From Pleurodeles waltl (lineage: Eukaryota; Chordata; Amphibia; Caudata; Salamandridae), in the NCBI RefSeq assembly GCF_031143425.1, contig NC_090450.1, forward strand, positions 168,447,486 to 168,511,485: a stretch of 64,000 nt of DNA, given 5' to 3'. This document shows, in pieces, positions 20,538 to 33,941 of this stretch. A model generated the notes under the pieces. The model searched no databases. It was not told the origin of the DNA and worked only from the letters and a program-made list of their open reading frames with translations. The translations under genes were made by a program, and so were the position numbers. The stretch's first letter is position 1. Each line of letters starts with the position of its first letter.

Positions 20538-21874
20538 CTCTGCTGGAGGAGAGGGCTCCCTGCCCTCTGCTGGTGGAGGGGGCTCCTTGGCTGCCTCTGC
20601 CGGAGGAGAGGGCTCCCTGCCCTCTGCTGGTGGAGGGGACTCATTGCCCTCTGCTGGTGGAGGGGGAACCTTGGCTCTCTTTGATGGTGGAGAGGGATCC
20701 AAGTGTCCCTTCTTGTGATGAGCCCCCTTGACCTTTGACATGTGACTTGTGTCCTTGCCTCCAGGACTAGGAGGTACCTCCATTGTCCCCGTCCTCTGTC
20801 CCTTGGGTCCTGTGGGATGCAGCACCCTCAGTCGCCGGTACCCCTGCTCCTCCAACAGATGACGCTAATGCACACATGGACAGGATGACAGAAGAAAATA
20901 GGGGGAGAGAAAGAGGAAGGGAGCACTGGGTTAATTACAGCAACAACACCACAGATGGCATACACATTACCATCAGACATGGGGATCAAGATTGAGCACT
21001 ATGCACCGCGCAGGCATTCTATTGGTTAGGTACCACAGCAAGATGAGAGCCTGCCACCGCCATCTGCACCCCTCCTGGGACCTACTAAGCCCTGTCTGAC
21101 ATGGAATGCCACCTAGCTAGTTAACAAGATTTTTTCCATACACCCATTTACCCTGAGCTGGACCACGCAGCAATGTCTGACCTGGCATTAGGGGCACCCA
21201 TTAACTTAAACCCACCACCAGGATCCCATGGCAGGCAACAAAGATGGTTATTACACACACTGTACTCACCCCCTAGTGGCTGCTGTGCTGCCCTCAAGTG
21301 CCCATCCAGCTCTGGGTAGGCCACCACCAGTATGCCTGGCCATCAGGGGGGTCAGGTTCCGACGGACACCCCTCCCTCATTGGGAGGCCATCCCCAGCTG
21401 GGCCTCCACGGTCTTCTGGGTCCAGCGTCTCAGGTCCTCCCACCTTTTCATTTAGTGGGTGCTCCACCTGCTATAGACCCCCAGGGTCCGCACGTCCTTG
21501 GTGATGGCATGCCACAATCCCTTCTTCTGATGGGCGCTGACCTGCAGAGGAAATACAGACAGGAGGACACCATTAACCATACAATCCAGCCTGTCACACA
21601 TATGGCCAACAAATACCATTTCCCCTCAAATGGCACACACATCACCCGGTGCCCTGCATGTACACTACCACCAGACATACCCCACACCCAAAATACACAC
21701 TGCCACTACACAAATCTCCATGCAACCTTGTTGCATGCATTGTCCCCATGGTGTATTTACCTGTTGGTCTGGAGGACCATACAGCTGTTCTTACAGGGGT
21801 AGGACCCCATCCACCAGGTGCTCCAACTCCTCTGAAGTGTAGGCAGGGGTCCTTTCCTCTGTCACACAGGCCAT
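20538..21874 (-). pseudogene. Harbinger Myb/SANT-like protein, copy 2 (C-terminus truncated)
   Basis: Exon 1 is 21,874-21,761, exon 2 is 21,541-21,270 and exon 3 is 20,864-20,538. It is nearly identical to copy 1. It keeps the exon 2 stops before KRWED and after GMAS, so the gene was dead before being copied. The Pro-rich tail is cut after about one repeat unit at the junction, where LINE sequence begins at 20,537. Confidence 0.75.
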
Positions 21875-22295
21875 GGTAGGTTCCAGACTCAGGTCACAGC
21901 AGCACACGCAGTGGAGGTGTTGTCCTGTGAAAAGTCAGGAATCAATTGAGGTTATAGACAGAAAATCACGTCCACGGCGGTGTACACCATCACCGCTGCC
22001 GGTGATCCTCATTGGACACTGTACTCCATAGAGCCCCATGTAAGCCAACGAGGAATAGCACGGCAGTGGAAGACTGCCTTCCATCATGAAGCCCAACGCC
22101 AGTGGAGTTATATCACTTCCACCTGTCCCTACATACAGGACAGGCGATCACCATTTTATGGTGTTGCTCAACATTGAAAACTGCGTCATTGCTGTCAATT
22201 GTATATACATTGCAAATTACAGACAAGCTCAGTTACACTGAGGTGGTGGTTCCATTGTTCAGTTTGTCACTCTCTTCTCACTTTTGTGTCCCTTA

Positions 22296-23440
22296 GGTAC
22301 CTACCACTGTGGAGGAATAGGAGGAGGAGGCAAGACCCCATGTACAGACCCCCTTGTGGACTTGGCTCCACTGGAGGACAGGCACATAACACTCACCTAT
22401 AGACTGGACAGGACCACAATCACAGAGCTGTGTGCTCAATTGGAGCCTGATCTGATATCAGCTATCCGTCATCTCACAAGGATCCCCCCCCTTGTGCAAG
22501 TTGAATCTTTGCTCCATTTCCTGGCAACAGGCTCTTTTCAAGTGACAGTGGGCATGGCAGCAGGAATGTCACAGCCTATGTTCTCAATAGTGCTGGCAAG
22601 GGTTTTTGTCTGTCTTGCTCAAACACATGTGCAGCTACATCGCTTTCCCCGAAGTGGAAGATTTGGCCACTGTGAAGGCTGGATTCTGCATTGGGACAGA
22701 TTCCAACTATTATTGGGGCCATTGACGGAACCCATATAGTATTTCCGCCCCCCACCATCCCGGCAAAATGAACTGGTGTTCAGGAATTGGAAGAGTTTCC
22801 ACTCACTCAATGTGCAAATTGTGAGCCTGGCTAGCCATTACATCTCCCACGTCACTGCCAAGTACCCTGGGTCAGTGCATGATGCCTTCATTTTGAGGAT
22901 TAGCCGCATCCCAAATGTGATAGCACAACTACAGAGGCACAGGGTGGGGCTAATAGGTGAGCCTGGGTCCCCACCCATTGGATGTCAGTGTATGGCTTCA
23001 AGAGTCATCCCCCATACTGTTGTGCATGGCTAATGTTTTTTCCTCAATTCTTGCAGGTGACTCTGGCTACCCAAACCTGTCGTGGCTCTTGACCCCTTCA
23101 AGGAATGCCAGGATAGGGGCGGAGAGTAGGTATAATGATGCTCATGGAAGAACCAAGAGAATAATCAAGCGGTTCCTTTGACCTCCCGAAGGCCAGGTTC
23201 AGATGCCTCCATATGACAGGTGGATTCCTCTGCTACTCCCCTGAGAAGGTCTGCCAGATCGTTGTAGTATTCTGCATGTTGTACAACCTGGCCATCAGAT
23301 GACATGTGCCCTATCTGCAGGAGGTGGTGGGTGAAAATATTCCTGTGGCAGCAGTGGACCCTCAGGACAGTGAGGATGAGGAGGCAGAGGATGAGGATGT
23401 GGACAACAGAATATCAGTCATATGGCAATACATCCAATAA
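22296..23440 (+). pseudogene. HARBI1-like DDE transposase, copy 2
   Basis: Copy of the transposase at 13,595. The N-terminal part is open for longer (151 codons, 22,284-22,739) because a stop after LVQV in copy 1 is Glu here. The first Asp codon is at 22,724. The VHDAFIL motif, the 100 bp intron and the Lys replacing the catalytic Glu are all shared with copy 1. Frameshifts remain, so it is inactive. Confidence 0.8.
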
Positions 23441-23811
23441 TACACAGGTAAGACAGTAGAACTCACCATACCTCTGATTATTTATCTTTTCAGTGTGGCT
23501 GTAGCATGATGGCAGTCACTGCCTCACCATCTCAAATGACTGTCACCTATGCCTTCTTATTTTGCAGATGTTGGTGTGGTTACAACTGTGTACTGATGTG
23601 ATGACCACAGACAGCTACAGGCCTTATTGTATGGAATTAGAAAGTACAGGACAATTGCACAAGATAAAACAGGTAAAATTATGGCACATTTTTTCACATA
23701 AAGAACTATCACTCAAATTGTGTTCAAGGGTATTTAGTGAAGTGAAAATTATGAAGGAATAGTTCAACTGAATTGGGTGATGGTAGAGGAAAGTCCAGGG
23801 TATTAGTCCAG

Positions 23812-24466
23812 TCTGTTTGTAGCACAGGTCCAGTGTCCAAGGGGCCATAGGAATGGGAGCTATTGCAGTTCAAAATGGACAAGGTGACAGAGTGGGACAC
23901 AAGGGGGACATTCAGGAGGGTCTCATTTCCTGGTGGTGGTCTTGGTCTTGGCAAGTGTATCTGGCATTTCTCTGGGTCACAGAGAACGTTTGGAGGGTGG
24001 TTCACCTTCTGCAGGGGAAGGGGTGCTGGTGGCCTGTGGGTCCTGTGGCAGGGCCACCTGTCCACTAGCTGCAGCAGATGTGGAGGGCTGTTCAGTTGAA
24101 TGGCTAGTGGAAGGGGCCCGCTGGTGTAATGTTTACTCCCTCATGATGTTGGCCATATCACCCAGCACCCCTGCTATAGAGACCATTGTGGTGGTGAGGC
24201 CCTGCAATTCTTTCCTGATCTCCTGGTGGTGCTCCTCCTGCAGCCGCTGGTTCTCCTACGTGATGTCTATCACCTGACCCATCTTATCATGAGATTGTTG
24301 GTAAACCCCCAGGACATTAGTGAGTGCCTCCTGGCCAGTTGGTCCCCTGGGCCTGCCCTCCCCCTGGCGCACAGCTGTCCTCCGAGTGTCCCTGTTCCCC
24401 TGTGCCTGTGTCCCCTGAACAGTTTGCCCACTACCACTGACCCCAAAGAAGTATTTGAGTTTTGGG
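23812..24466 (-). pseudogene. Coiled-coil accessory protein tail, copy 2
   Basis: Copy of 15,110-15,764 with the same helical segment NQRLQEEHHQEIRKELQGL, the same early stop and the same loss of the N-terminal half where satellite begins. Confidence 0.55.
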
Positions 24467-24497
24467 CCTTTTGGTTACACAGCTTGTGGATGGTTTT

Positions 24498-25020
24498 CCT
24501 GACATTTAAATCCTGCAGTTCGGATCAGTAGTGCACGCGATAGTATTTTGGCATTTAACTTTCACCGTTCGGATTGGCAGTGTGCGCAATCATATCCTGG
24601 CATTTAAACCTTGATGGTTAAATCGGCAGCAGTGTGCGTGATTCATTCTTGGCATTTAAACTATCACAGTTCGGATCTGCAGTGTGCGCGATCGTACCCT
24701 GGCATTTAAACCTAGATGGTTGAATCATCAGCAGCGTGTGTGATTCATTCTTGGCATTTAACTTTCACAGTTCGGATCGGCAGTGTGTGCGATCATGTTT
24801 TAACATTTGAACTTTGATGATCGAATCGACAGCAGTGTGCGCGATTCATTTTTGGCAATTAAAACTTGTAACCCAGATCGGCAGAGTGCGCAATGGTATT
24901 TTGACATTTAGATCCTGATGGTTGAATCAATGGCAGAGTGCGCAAGTCATTCTTGGCATTTAACCCTTGTGTTTCAGATCGGTGGAAAGCGCGTTCATTT
25001 CTAGTCATTGAAACCTTGAT
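24498..25020. repeat. 50 bp satellite with 102 bp dimer period, copy 2
   Basis: Same array as 15,796-16,420 but shorter by 102 bp, exactly one dimer, judged from the offset falling from 8,702 to 8,600 across it. Confidence 0.85.
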
Positions 25021-25600
25021 GCACAGTTTTGATATTTAAAGTGAATAATAATTCTTAAGCTATTGAATCCTGAAGATTTAGAAGAAGTGTATCCTTACAG
25101 TAGCATTCATGAGCTTATCACAGTTTATTCCAAAAAAACAATATGTTAATTGATTACTGTGATAGTGTGCCTTTGCAGTATCATTCATGAGTCTAACGCA
25201 GTTTATTCCTAAAAACTAATGTGTTTATTGATCACTGTTATTAAGTAGTTTCTATTCAAAGAATATCTTGAGTCAGTTCAAGGTTCAGAGCCTCAGATTG
25301 TATATTAAAGAAACGCTCATATTAAAGCTTGCAGAATCCTTATTCAGTTTCCAGGTACTCAGAGCTAATAAGGTTATGATGTATGAAGGCTCTTGATCAT
25401 TCATGTTATCCATCCATAGCTATCCTGAACAAAGCTTATGAAAGTCAATGTGTATAATCTAATATTTGTGTCCTTAACTTTTTCTTCCACAGGTCTCCTT
25501 CAATGCTGTTCCCAACCTAAAACCCCTTCCCCCACTTGGCCATTCTTTAACTCTGTGCTATAACGGCTAATAGAGTTGGGAGCTGCCAAGAGGTGTACAT

Positions 25601-28600
25601 ATGGGGAACAGACGCAAATCCCGAGGATCCGAACTCCTTGACAGTAAACGGTTTAGAAGCTAGCTGTTTGGTCACTGAGGGGAGTAATGCAGATTGAATT
25701 TCTGTGAGGGGAAACCCCTTTCTTTTTGGGGGGGACTTAGTGAAATACATCCCTCCCTCGGCAAATGAGGATGGCACCTTGGGAACAGGGGATGGATTAG
25801 GGGATTTTACCCTTCCCAATATTGACTTGAATTGTTTTTGTGGTGCAAGGAATTTTCCTGTTAGATGTCCAAAAGCCCCTTTAGATAGCAAACCCAAACT
25901 CAGCTCCCCTGTTCTAAGGCTGTTTAGTAGTAAGCCGACTGATCATTCACTCTCCCCTTTAATGTCTTCCTTGATGCCAGAACATATGGGCTTTGTGAAT
26001 CTTCTGAGTGGCCTCCAGATCAAAACTTAGTGCTTTCGGAGTCCTTTAAATGTCTTGAGAGAATTCTATTGTCGATCTTGGCACTCCTAGAGAAATCAAT
26101 TAACAATTCTGATCAAACTCAAGACATATTACTGTCTATATTGAAAGTCTTGTTATATCAAAAGGATGTTAAATTGGGCCAGGATGAGAACATTTTGATG
26201 GCTGAAGAGGTCGCTCTCCAAAAGTTGGGGTGTCAAGATTCTACTCCAACTTTGCTCTCCTCGGACTTCCGTGTGCCTGTGAATTCATCTTTTCAGGCCT
26301 CTCATTCTGATCAGGGATCTCAGGTGGGAAAACCACAAGTTCATTGGAAATATTCAAATTCAAAGGATTCCTTTATTCAAGAGAGTGTTGTTGATTCTTT
26401 GAAAAATCTTTTTTCCAGGCCACCTTCTACAAGTAAATTGGCCCCTATTGTCTCTGAACCTGTTACTTCAAAAAATTAGCAAAATCCTCCATTGGCCCCT
26501 TTTCCCATTTTTCTGCCCAAAGTTCTTGTCGATAGTGGAGCATAACAGGATTATGGTTGTAAAATCTGCTAAAGAGAGGAAAATGGGGAAAAAATGAGGA
26601 AAAGGGAAAAAATGGGGGGACAAGGGGGAAACAGCGAATCTCGGAAAAGAACGCAAGAAAGGTTAAGTTCAAGGACAAGGGCCCGCTGGAACTACCCCTT
26701 ACTGGGAAGAACAGGAACTGGTCCAGAAGAAGGAAAGGCTCAAGGACTTGGAAACTGTTGGATCTCCTCCCCCATGGGGAGAACAACACTCAACCCCTTT
26801 GTGGGGTGTGCAACAGACTTATCCTCCAGCCACTTTGAGCGTGATATCTGATCTAAACCCTCATGCTGTTTCCTTTTGTAATGTGAATATTAATGCAGTG
26901 TCATTGAACTGTACCTCTGCTCTTTATAAAGGTGGGGAAGCACACAGTAGGGAGGAAGTCACTAAATGTCATACAGAGACCCCTGAATGTTTAGAGTTCT
27001 CCTCTTTATTTGATTTGAATTTAATTTTAAATCGTTCTTTATTCATTTCTTGTTTTACATGAATTGATAAGCTAAATTTATTGAAAGCAGTGAAATCTCT
27101 TAGGTGTGTCTTGATCATAGTGTAGGAGTGATAAGACAAAAGTCTGGTTCTTCTCTAAAACTGTCATAAATCTAATTCTAGTTAATTGTGAGCAGTTACA
27201 GTGTCGAGGTATAGACGTGGTCCCAGTATGGGGAAAGGGGGAAAGGAAATTCCATTCAATTGGCAGCAGTCCCCTCCTGTTTTCTATTCAAATGATATTA
27301 ATCCTCACAAAATGCCTATTCATATTGCTTCCCCCATGGAAAACATGAAAATTCCCTTTTCTATGGCGAAAGAATGGTGAAGTTCATGGAGGATGCCTCT
27401 TCACATCTTTTAGGTGCCAAACAGAAAATTGGAGTTGGTTGGCGGGGGCTCTAACTAGCACTCGGGCAAAGGGAATGTTTTCACAACCCGGCCATTGACC
27501 ATAATCTCTCCGTGGTATCTTGGAATGCTGCAGGAATAGGGAACCATTCTGGAAAACTAGACCCTATTTGTTCTCTACTGGCAGACTTAATTTGCATCCA
27601 AGAGACCTGGAGCGTATCTGATTTCATCTGCCCTGGGTATTTGGCCCTATGTATAAAGGCACAGCCTTCTAAGAAAGGGCATGCAAAAGGGGGTATTGCT
27701 ATGCTGTTAAGCAACATTAGTTTCCCAGTCTCCTCAGATCTTTTTCAGATAGTGAGAGTGTATCCAACATTGGAGAATGGCAGGAAAGCCCCTCTGCTAA
27801 AAGTAAATGTGTATATCCCACTCATATTTCCGCAATATGTTCAAATCCACATGAAAGTGCTGATGAGTTATTGATAATGGGGGATTTAAAATGTAAAACT
27901 TCCAATATGTCTCTTTCCATCTTTTGCAATTTAGAGAAGGAAACCGCTTTAAATATCCCTTCCATCTTATTCCCCCCTAGAATCAGGACGCACAAAAGGT
28001 GGCTCATCTTATTGAAAGGTTTGAGGGACCTCTGTTGTATCGTCTTAAAGCGGTGTTTTCGTTCAGATTCTCCTGCAGCCTTTACCCACAAATCTCCACA
28101 GAGTAGCTCCATTATTGATTACATTTTGGCTTCCTATGTTATCGCCCAATCAGTGGAGTATATGGTAGTCAAGGATACATTTTTTAGTGATCATAAGATC
28201 CTTATTTTCTCATTAAAAATACAGTTATCCTCTATAGAGTCCTGGAACTTTAAGGGCAAAGACATTAGTTTTAATGGGAAAACGGGTAGAATCTATTGGA
28301 CACCTGCCAAAATGTCATCTGTTAAAGACATACTCGAATGCTCAGTGACAGATATTGATGAATGGAATGTGGATCCGTTAAATTACTTCACCAAACTTGT
28401 TGAATATATAACTCAAAGAAATCTGTCTCAGCGTAGTAAGCCTTCTCAAAAGAAAGTAATGCTAGCTGTCTTATTGTTGAATAGAGAAATTAATAAATTG
28501 GTGAGGCAACAGTATGAATGGGAGTCTAAGGATATGAGTAGGAGGATAGCCTTACTAAAAAGATGAGCGCAAGTGAAGTTGGTTATAAGGAAGGAAGAGG

Positions 28601-31515
28601 CATAACAAAAGTGAGTTGCATTGAGGGAAGCTGCGGTGACACAAAAAAACTCCCGTAAATTTTGGGCTATTATTACTAAAGGTTGTGGAAACCGTAAATC
28701 TTCTATTGCCCATCAAATAGCCGAGGCCGATTGGAGGAAGTATATACTCTCCCTATACTCAAAAATCAGGAGATGGAGTCATGGGAAATGTACTTTAGCA
28801 CAACTGATAGAAGTGAATTGGATAGCTGGGGTCCCCCTTCTATGCCTTGAGATTGAGGGATTTATAAGGTAGATGCAGGCATCTGGAGCAATGGGCCCTG
28901 ATGAGGTTCCGATGGCATAATTAAACACGAACCGCTGCTCTGTTCAAGAATTCTCCACCTGGTCTTCTGCACCTGCTATTCACAAGGTAGAGTCACGGAC
29001 TCCTGGATTCGGAGTGTCATGGTCCCCCTATTTAAAAAGGGAGATAAATCTCTTCCCATAAATTATCGTTGAGGAGCACTGATGGACGCAACTGGCAAGA
29101 TATTTGTAAAAAGTATATTAACGCATTTAACTTTTTGGGTTGAGGAAAATGCAATACTCCCTCTGGAACAAGAAGGTTTTAGGAAGGAACATAATACTTT
29201 GGATAATATCTTATTAATGCAAAATATAAATTGAAAAATATGTTCAGATCATGGGAGGAATAGTATATGCTGCATTTATAGACTTCTCAAAGGCTTTTGA
29301 TAGGGTACATGGGAACATTTTGTAGAAGAAATTGTATGAGTTGGGTGTACCTCCAAACCTGTTACATTTGGTTATAGATCTGCACCTTTCAACATGGTGC
29401 AAAGTTTTGTTAGAAGGAGAATAGGGCCTGTCATCTAAATTCCCCACAAAAAATGGTTTGAAGCAAGGTTGTTTATTGGCACCAATGCTATTTTCTTTAT
29501 ATATCCATGACCTGCCTGGCGCCTTGCAGAATGCACGTGGCTTTGCACCCAAAATTGGAGGGCGCTCAATCTCCTGCCTTTTATATGCTGACAATATAGT
29601 TGTGATCGACTTTACTTCAGAAGGTCTAAATCAGCGTCTGGATGCTTTAAATCACTACTCCACACAGCATTATGTGAAAAGTAATATAACTTAGTCCCAA
29701 GTAGTATGTTTTCTAGGAAACAAATTGGGTAAGAAAATGTATTTTTCTTGGTTCCTGGGTCAACATAAGTTAGAGCGGATAAAAACCTATTGCTTCTTGA
29801 GGAAAACTTTATCCTGCTCACTCAATGACCAAGATCACATCTGTAATAACGTTATTAAGGCTCTATTTCAATCACAAGGTTTAGCGGCCTTCTTTAGTGC
29901 AGTTGGCCGATGCTATTTTCATCATCTACTAACTGCTTATCAAACAAAAATACCGGCCACCCTCTTGTATGCTTTAGAGTGTACAGAGATCTGGTAATGG
30001 GATTTCCTTGATAAGATAGAAGGGCAGATCCTAAGATGCTTAGCTTTTTGTAATAACTCAGCCTCAGTGGCAGCTCTAACGCTTGATTTTGGTATTAAAA
30101 ACACCTTTGTACAGGGCCTAGTGGCGGTGGTCCGGAGGGCTTACTGTCTAGTCCATAAAATGGAATCCACACTAAGATACTTAGGCCCATATTTATACTT
30201 TTTTAGCTCCACATTTGCGTCATTTTTATACGCGAAAGCAGCGCAAACTTCCAAAATACGATTGTATTTGGGAAGTTTGCGCCGATTTTGCATAAAAAAA
30301 ACAACGCAAATGCAGCACTAAAAACGTATAAATATGGGCCTTAGCCTTTACAGAAATCTTCAGCAGATGAAAAGTAAAAGCCAAGTTTTTTAGAAACTAT
30401 AATCTTACTGAGCAATTGCTTGAGATTGACCCGGACCTGATTCCATCATTACAGTCTACTGTTTAAAAAAAATCTTGAGAGAGATCATCCAAAGGCTTCT
30501 CCCTAGATTTTGAGTCCTGTCGTCTAAAGAGGAGACTCACTACATTAACTAAATCAATGACTTAAACAGTCTCAGTCGTACCTTGCCTGGAATCTCCCTC
30601 AGGGGTTGAGGCGTTTTTTCATTCTGTTGAGATTAGATAGACTGCCTCTCAGAGAATTAACCTCTAAATGGGACGGATCCGATCACATTTGTGATCTTTG
30701 TCAATCGGGGGTACAGAATCTTAAGCATGTATTATTTGTTTGCCCAGCTTTAGCCACATTTAGGAAAAATGATTGAAACCCCTCTATTTGAATCTTAATA
30801 TTACCTCTGCCAGAGAGGCCTTGGAATGTTTATGTAATCCACCAAATGAAATATCTTGTTTCAGGATTATTAACTTTTTAAAGTCATTTTTTAATTTATA
30901 TTGAGTTTTCTTGTATTGGTGGTAACAAGATGACTGTAAGTGAAATACCAAGGCAGTTTTGAGGTTTATTATTTGATTTATCATGCATCAAGGGAGAGGG
31001 GCTTTCTTCTACTGAGTGGCAGAACACCATAATGTTTTATAACACATGCCTGATATGCTGTTGGCTGGTTGCTTTTTATCTTACTGGTCACTTTTTATCT
31101 TGGATCTTAAGTGTATGCTTTATATTTGTCCTTATTGAAGATAATACTACTGTGCACTAGTGAATCTAATAAGTGTGGCCTTTTTTAGGGTACTCTTTTT
31201 CTGCACTGTATGATGTGCTTTATAGACTTATATCATAAAGAGCTACTGGGGTTGAGTTTAATGTTTGCACATAGAAGCTAATTTTCCTAGTTTGTTGCAC
31301 TTGTATAAACATACCATTTCTTGTGATAGATTTTGAAATATAATGTCTGACGGGCGGTATTGAGACTACATCATTTTTATAGAAAATGTAATTGATAATA
31401 TTTAGTTTTATTCAGGAATTTTATCCTTATTGTTTTATGACATTTTTGAATTAGCTATACATGTGGACCTCTTAGGAGTTCCAATTCATGAAATAAATAA
31501 ATCGAATTGAAAAAA
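25601..31515 (+). pseudogene. APE-type non-LTR retrotransposon, copy 2 (reaches 3' end)
   Basis: ORF1 starts at 25,601 and is broken; open segments lie at 25,704-26,030 and 26,030-26,479. The endonuclease runs 27,512-28,566 with a frameshift near 27,840: SWNAAGIGN, LICIQETWS, IDYILAS and an intact SDH (28,188-28,196). The reverse transcriptase follows: QEGFRKEHNTLDNI near 29,165, motif A AAFIDFSKAFD (29,269-29,301), motif B LKQGCLLAPMLFSLYI (29,458-29,505) and motif C LYADN (29,581-29,595), with the second catalytic Asp changed to Asn. A C-terminal CDLCQ...HVLFVCP zinc motif lies near 30,690-30,750. The 3' end is a repeated AAATAAATAAAT and an A-run at 31,490-31,515. A MITE interrupts the C-terminal region. 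Dead by many stops. Confidence 0.75.
30184..30340. mobile_element. 157 bp MITE inside the LINE
   Basis: Perfect terminal inverted repeats GGCCCATATT/AATATGGGCC extend to GGCCCATATTTATAC/GTATAAATATGGGCC with one interruption. TTA on both sides (30,181-30,183 and 30,341-30,343) is the likely target duplication. The LINE reading resumes on the far side. Termini are related to those at 1709-2634 and 54,612-54,766. Confidence 0.85.
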
Positions 31516-32445
31516 ATGGTGTACAGTGGAGTGGAATATAATAAAGTGGCATGAGCAACCAATGGAGTGGCATCGAGTAGAGTAGAGGACTGGCATAGAG
31601 TGGAGTTGCATAAAGTTCACTGGTGCAGATTAGAGTGGTGCAGAGTACAGTGCAGTGGCATGGAGTGCCATGGCGTAGAGTAGAGTGGTGCAGAGTGAGT
31701 AGAGTGCCATAGAGTGCAGTGGTGTATAGTGTAGTGGTTACAGTGGTGCAGACTAGAAAAGTGCGGTGTATAATGCACTGGGGTACGGTTCAGTAGAATG
31801 GAGTGATGCAGAGTAAAGTGGTGTAGAGTGCAGTGTCATAGAGTAGCATAGAATAGAATGGTGCAGAGTAGAATGGCACAGAGTGCAATTGCATAGAGTG
31901 CAGTGGCATAGACTACAGTGGTGTTGACTAGACGCAGAGTAGAGCAGAGCGGGATAGAGTGAAGTAGTAGCTGAATACAGTGGTGCAGAGTACAGCAGAG
32001 TGGCATAAAGTACAGTGATGTACAGTGCAGTGGGGTGTCATATAGTGGAATAGTGTGTCATAAAGTGGAGTGGTGTGCCATTCAGTACAATGGTGTGGTG
32101 TACAGTGGAGTGGTGTTTCGTAGAGTACAGAGTAGTAGCGTGTCATAGAGTGTTGTGCGGTAGACTGTCTTTGAGTGGAGAGGCATTGAGTGAAGTGTCG
32201 TACAGTGGAGTTGGATACTGTAGAGTGGAGTGGCCTGTTGCAGAGAGGAATGGCGTGTCGTAGAGTGCTGTGATGTGTCATAGAGTTGAGTGGCGTGGAG
32301 AGTCAGAGTGGAGTGCCGTAGAGTGGAAGATCATCAGGTAGAGTGCAGTGGTGTGTGTTAGAGAAGGATGGAGTGGCAGAGAATGGAGTGGCCTCTAATA
32401 GAGTGGAGTGGAATGGCATCTCATACAGTGGTGTGTCTTACTGTG
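31516..32445. repeat. Degenerate GTAGAGTGGC-type minisatellite, long array
   Basis: About 930 bp of irregular repeats of words such as GTGCAGAGTAGAGTGGCATA, starting directly at the LINE 3' end. Same family as 8975-9380. The minus-strand frames rich in His/Thr/Ser/Leu are artefacts of it. Confidence 0.85.
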
Positions 32446-33178
32446 TCTTAAAGGGACAGGGGACTGAGTCCCAGAGTTTTAAAATGACTGTTGTCACATC
32501 TCTGTTGAAGTGGTAAGAGCCAATCCAATCTTATCTTAAGATCTGTTGGCTCTGTGGATTCTTCCCAACATGAAAAATATAAAGTTTTGACTATTACTTT
32601 CTCAACTCTTGAACGATTGTCCATCAAATCACAAAAATCACATTTTCTGGACAAAAATCTGTCTTTCTGCCAAATTTGGTGTAATTCAGTACAGCAGTTC
32701 TTGCGATATAGCTGTTCAGAGAGAGAGTGATAAGGCAGTTACAAAACTTCCAAGGAAACAAACGATTTGTGGCTCATGAGGTGATGGTGACTTTAATTTT
32801 ATTGAAGGTTGGTGACAACCCTAAAAGTGCCAATGAGTTTTGAATAATGAGCTTTTGTGGTGTTGCTCATGGTTAAATCCTAGTCCTTTTTAAACGCTTA
32901 TTTAGCTACTTACGGGATCTTCCGTAAAGTGGCATTCTGGAACATGTAGGTTAAAGGTGCTGGCATGAATAAACTTTTAGCATGATATTTTCTTCTGTGT
33001 TTATAACTAAAATCAGATATTGTTGTTACATCCTTGTGGATACTTTTCAGTCAGTCATACCTACAGAAGGTACTTAATTTGTACAATTCAAACACATCCT
33101 TTCATCTGATTCCATCCTAATTCCTTTTCACACTGATCCCATTTTGTGCACGAGGCAACTTTTGTTTTGTTTTCAAAA
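32446..33178. other. No recognised feature
   Basis: Unique-looking AT-rich sequence; no gene or clear repeat seen. Confidence 0.4.
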
Positions 33179-33412
33179 TATGAGACATGCATTTCAAACT
33201 TCTTGGTGTGCTGCTATGATTGTTTACAATTAAGTCTGTCTATTTTTTATGCTTTCCATTAAGCACCGACCTTGATATATTTTTATTTTGAATAAACACA
33301 CCAACCTACCATGAAAAGGAATTATGGGACATACATTTCAAAATGCTTGGGTTGCTGCGATGACTTTTTCTGTTTGTCTATTTTTTATGCTTTCCGTTAG
33401 GCACTAAAGGGC
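33179..33412. repeat. Diverged direct repeat, two copies of about 90 bp
   Basis: The segment ending GTCTATTTTTTATGCTTTCC occurs at 33,179-33,268 and again at 33,324-33,400 with several differences. The MITE at 33,408 inserted just after the second copy. Confidence 0.65.
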
Positions 33413-33941
33413 ATATTTACAAGATACTGGTGCATCAGTGCTGATCTGCCAGTTTTCTTGCGTCGCCACTGCCCCACCTAACGACACCATGTGTGCACCA
33501 TATTTACAATATGGTGCACCATGGCGCACATTAGGCCAATAGCATCAAACATTTTGATGCTATTGTGGCACTTTGCTGCACTAGCGTCAGAAATTTTGAC
33601 ACTAGTGCAGCAAAGTGCAAGGAGGCCCATAGATTAAAATGGCTGTGTCACTTTAATGCATGCTTTTGAGCAGGCGTTAAAAATGATGCCAAAATTGGTG
33701 AAATCTTGTAGATTTTACTGCGCCATTTGTGAGGGCCTCCTAACGCCGGAATGCTCCCCTTGCATACATTATGCCTGACACAGGCATAGTATGGCACAAG
33801 GGGTTGCAAAGTGGCCCAATGCATGCATTGTGCCACTTTGTGAATATGGCACAGAGAAAATTGCCTTCTTGATCCACACTAGCGTAAAACAAATTATGCT
33901 AGTGTAGCCCAAGGAGGTGCTAGGGCCTTGTAAATCTGGCC
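33408..33941. mobile_element. 534 bp MITE, probable Harbinger type
   Basis: The ends AGGGCATATTTACAAG and CTTGTAAATCTGGCC are imperfect inverted repeats. TAA flanks both sides (33,405-33,407 and 33,942-33,944). The interior shows nested hairpins, for example GTGCACCATATTTACAATAT/ATGGTGCACC near 33,493-33,522 and CTAGCGTCA/TGACACTAG near 33,580-33,606. No coding capacity. Confidence 0.7.

Larger units (their letters stand above)
20538..29137. repeat. Tandem segmental duplication, unit 2 (8,600 bp)
   Basis: Second copy of 11,838-20,537. At 29,137 the LINE continues past the breakpoint into its reverse transcriptase, so the right flank shows the ancestral state of that element; the left flank of unit 1 shows the ancestral Harbinger. 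There is no obvious microhomology at the junction beyond one base. Confidence 0.9.

Noticed and set aside
20537..20538. Duplication junction as a possible assembly error
   Set aside because: The two copies differ at scattered sites and by a 102 bp unit, which argues for two real copies; long-read confirmation would still be decisive.
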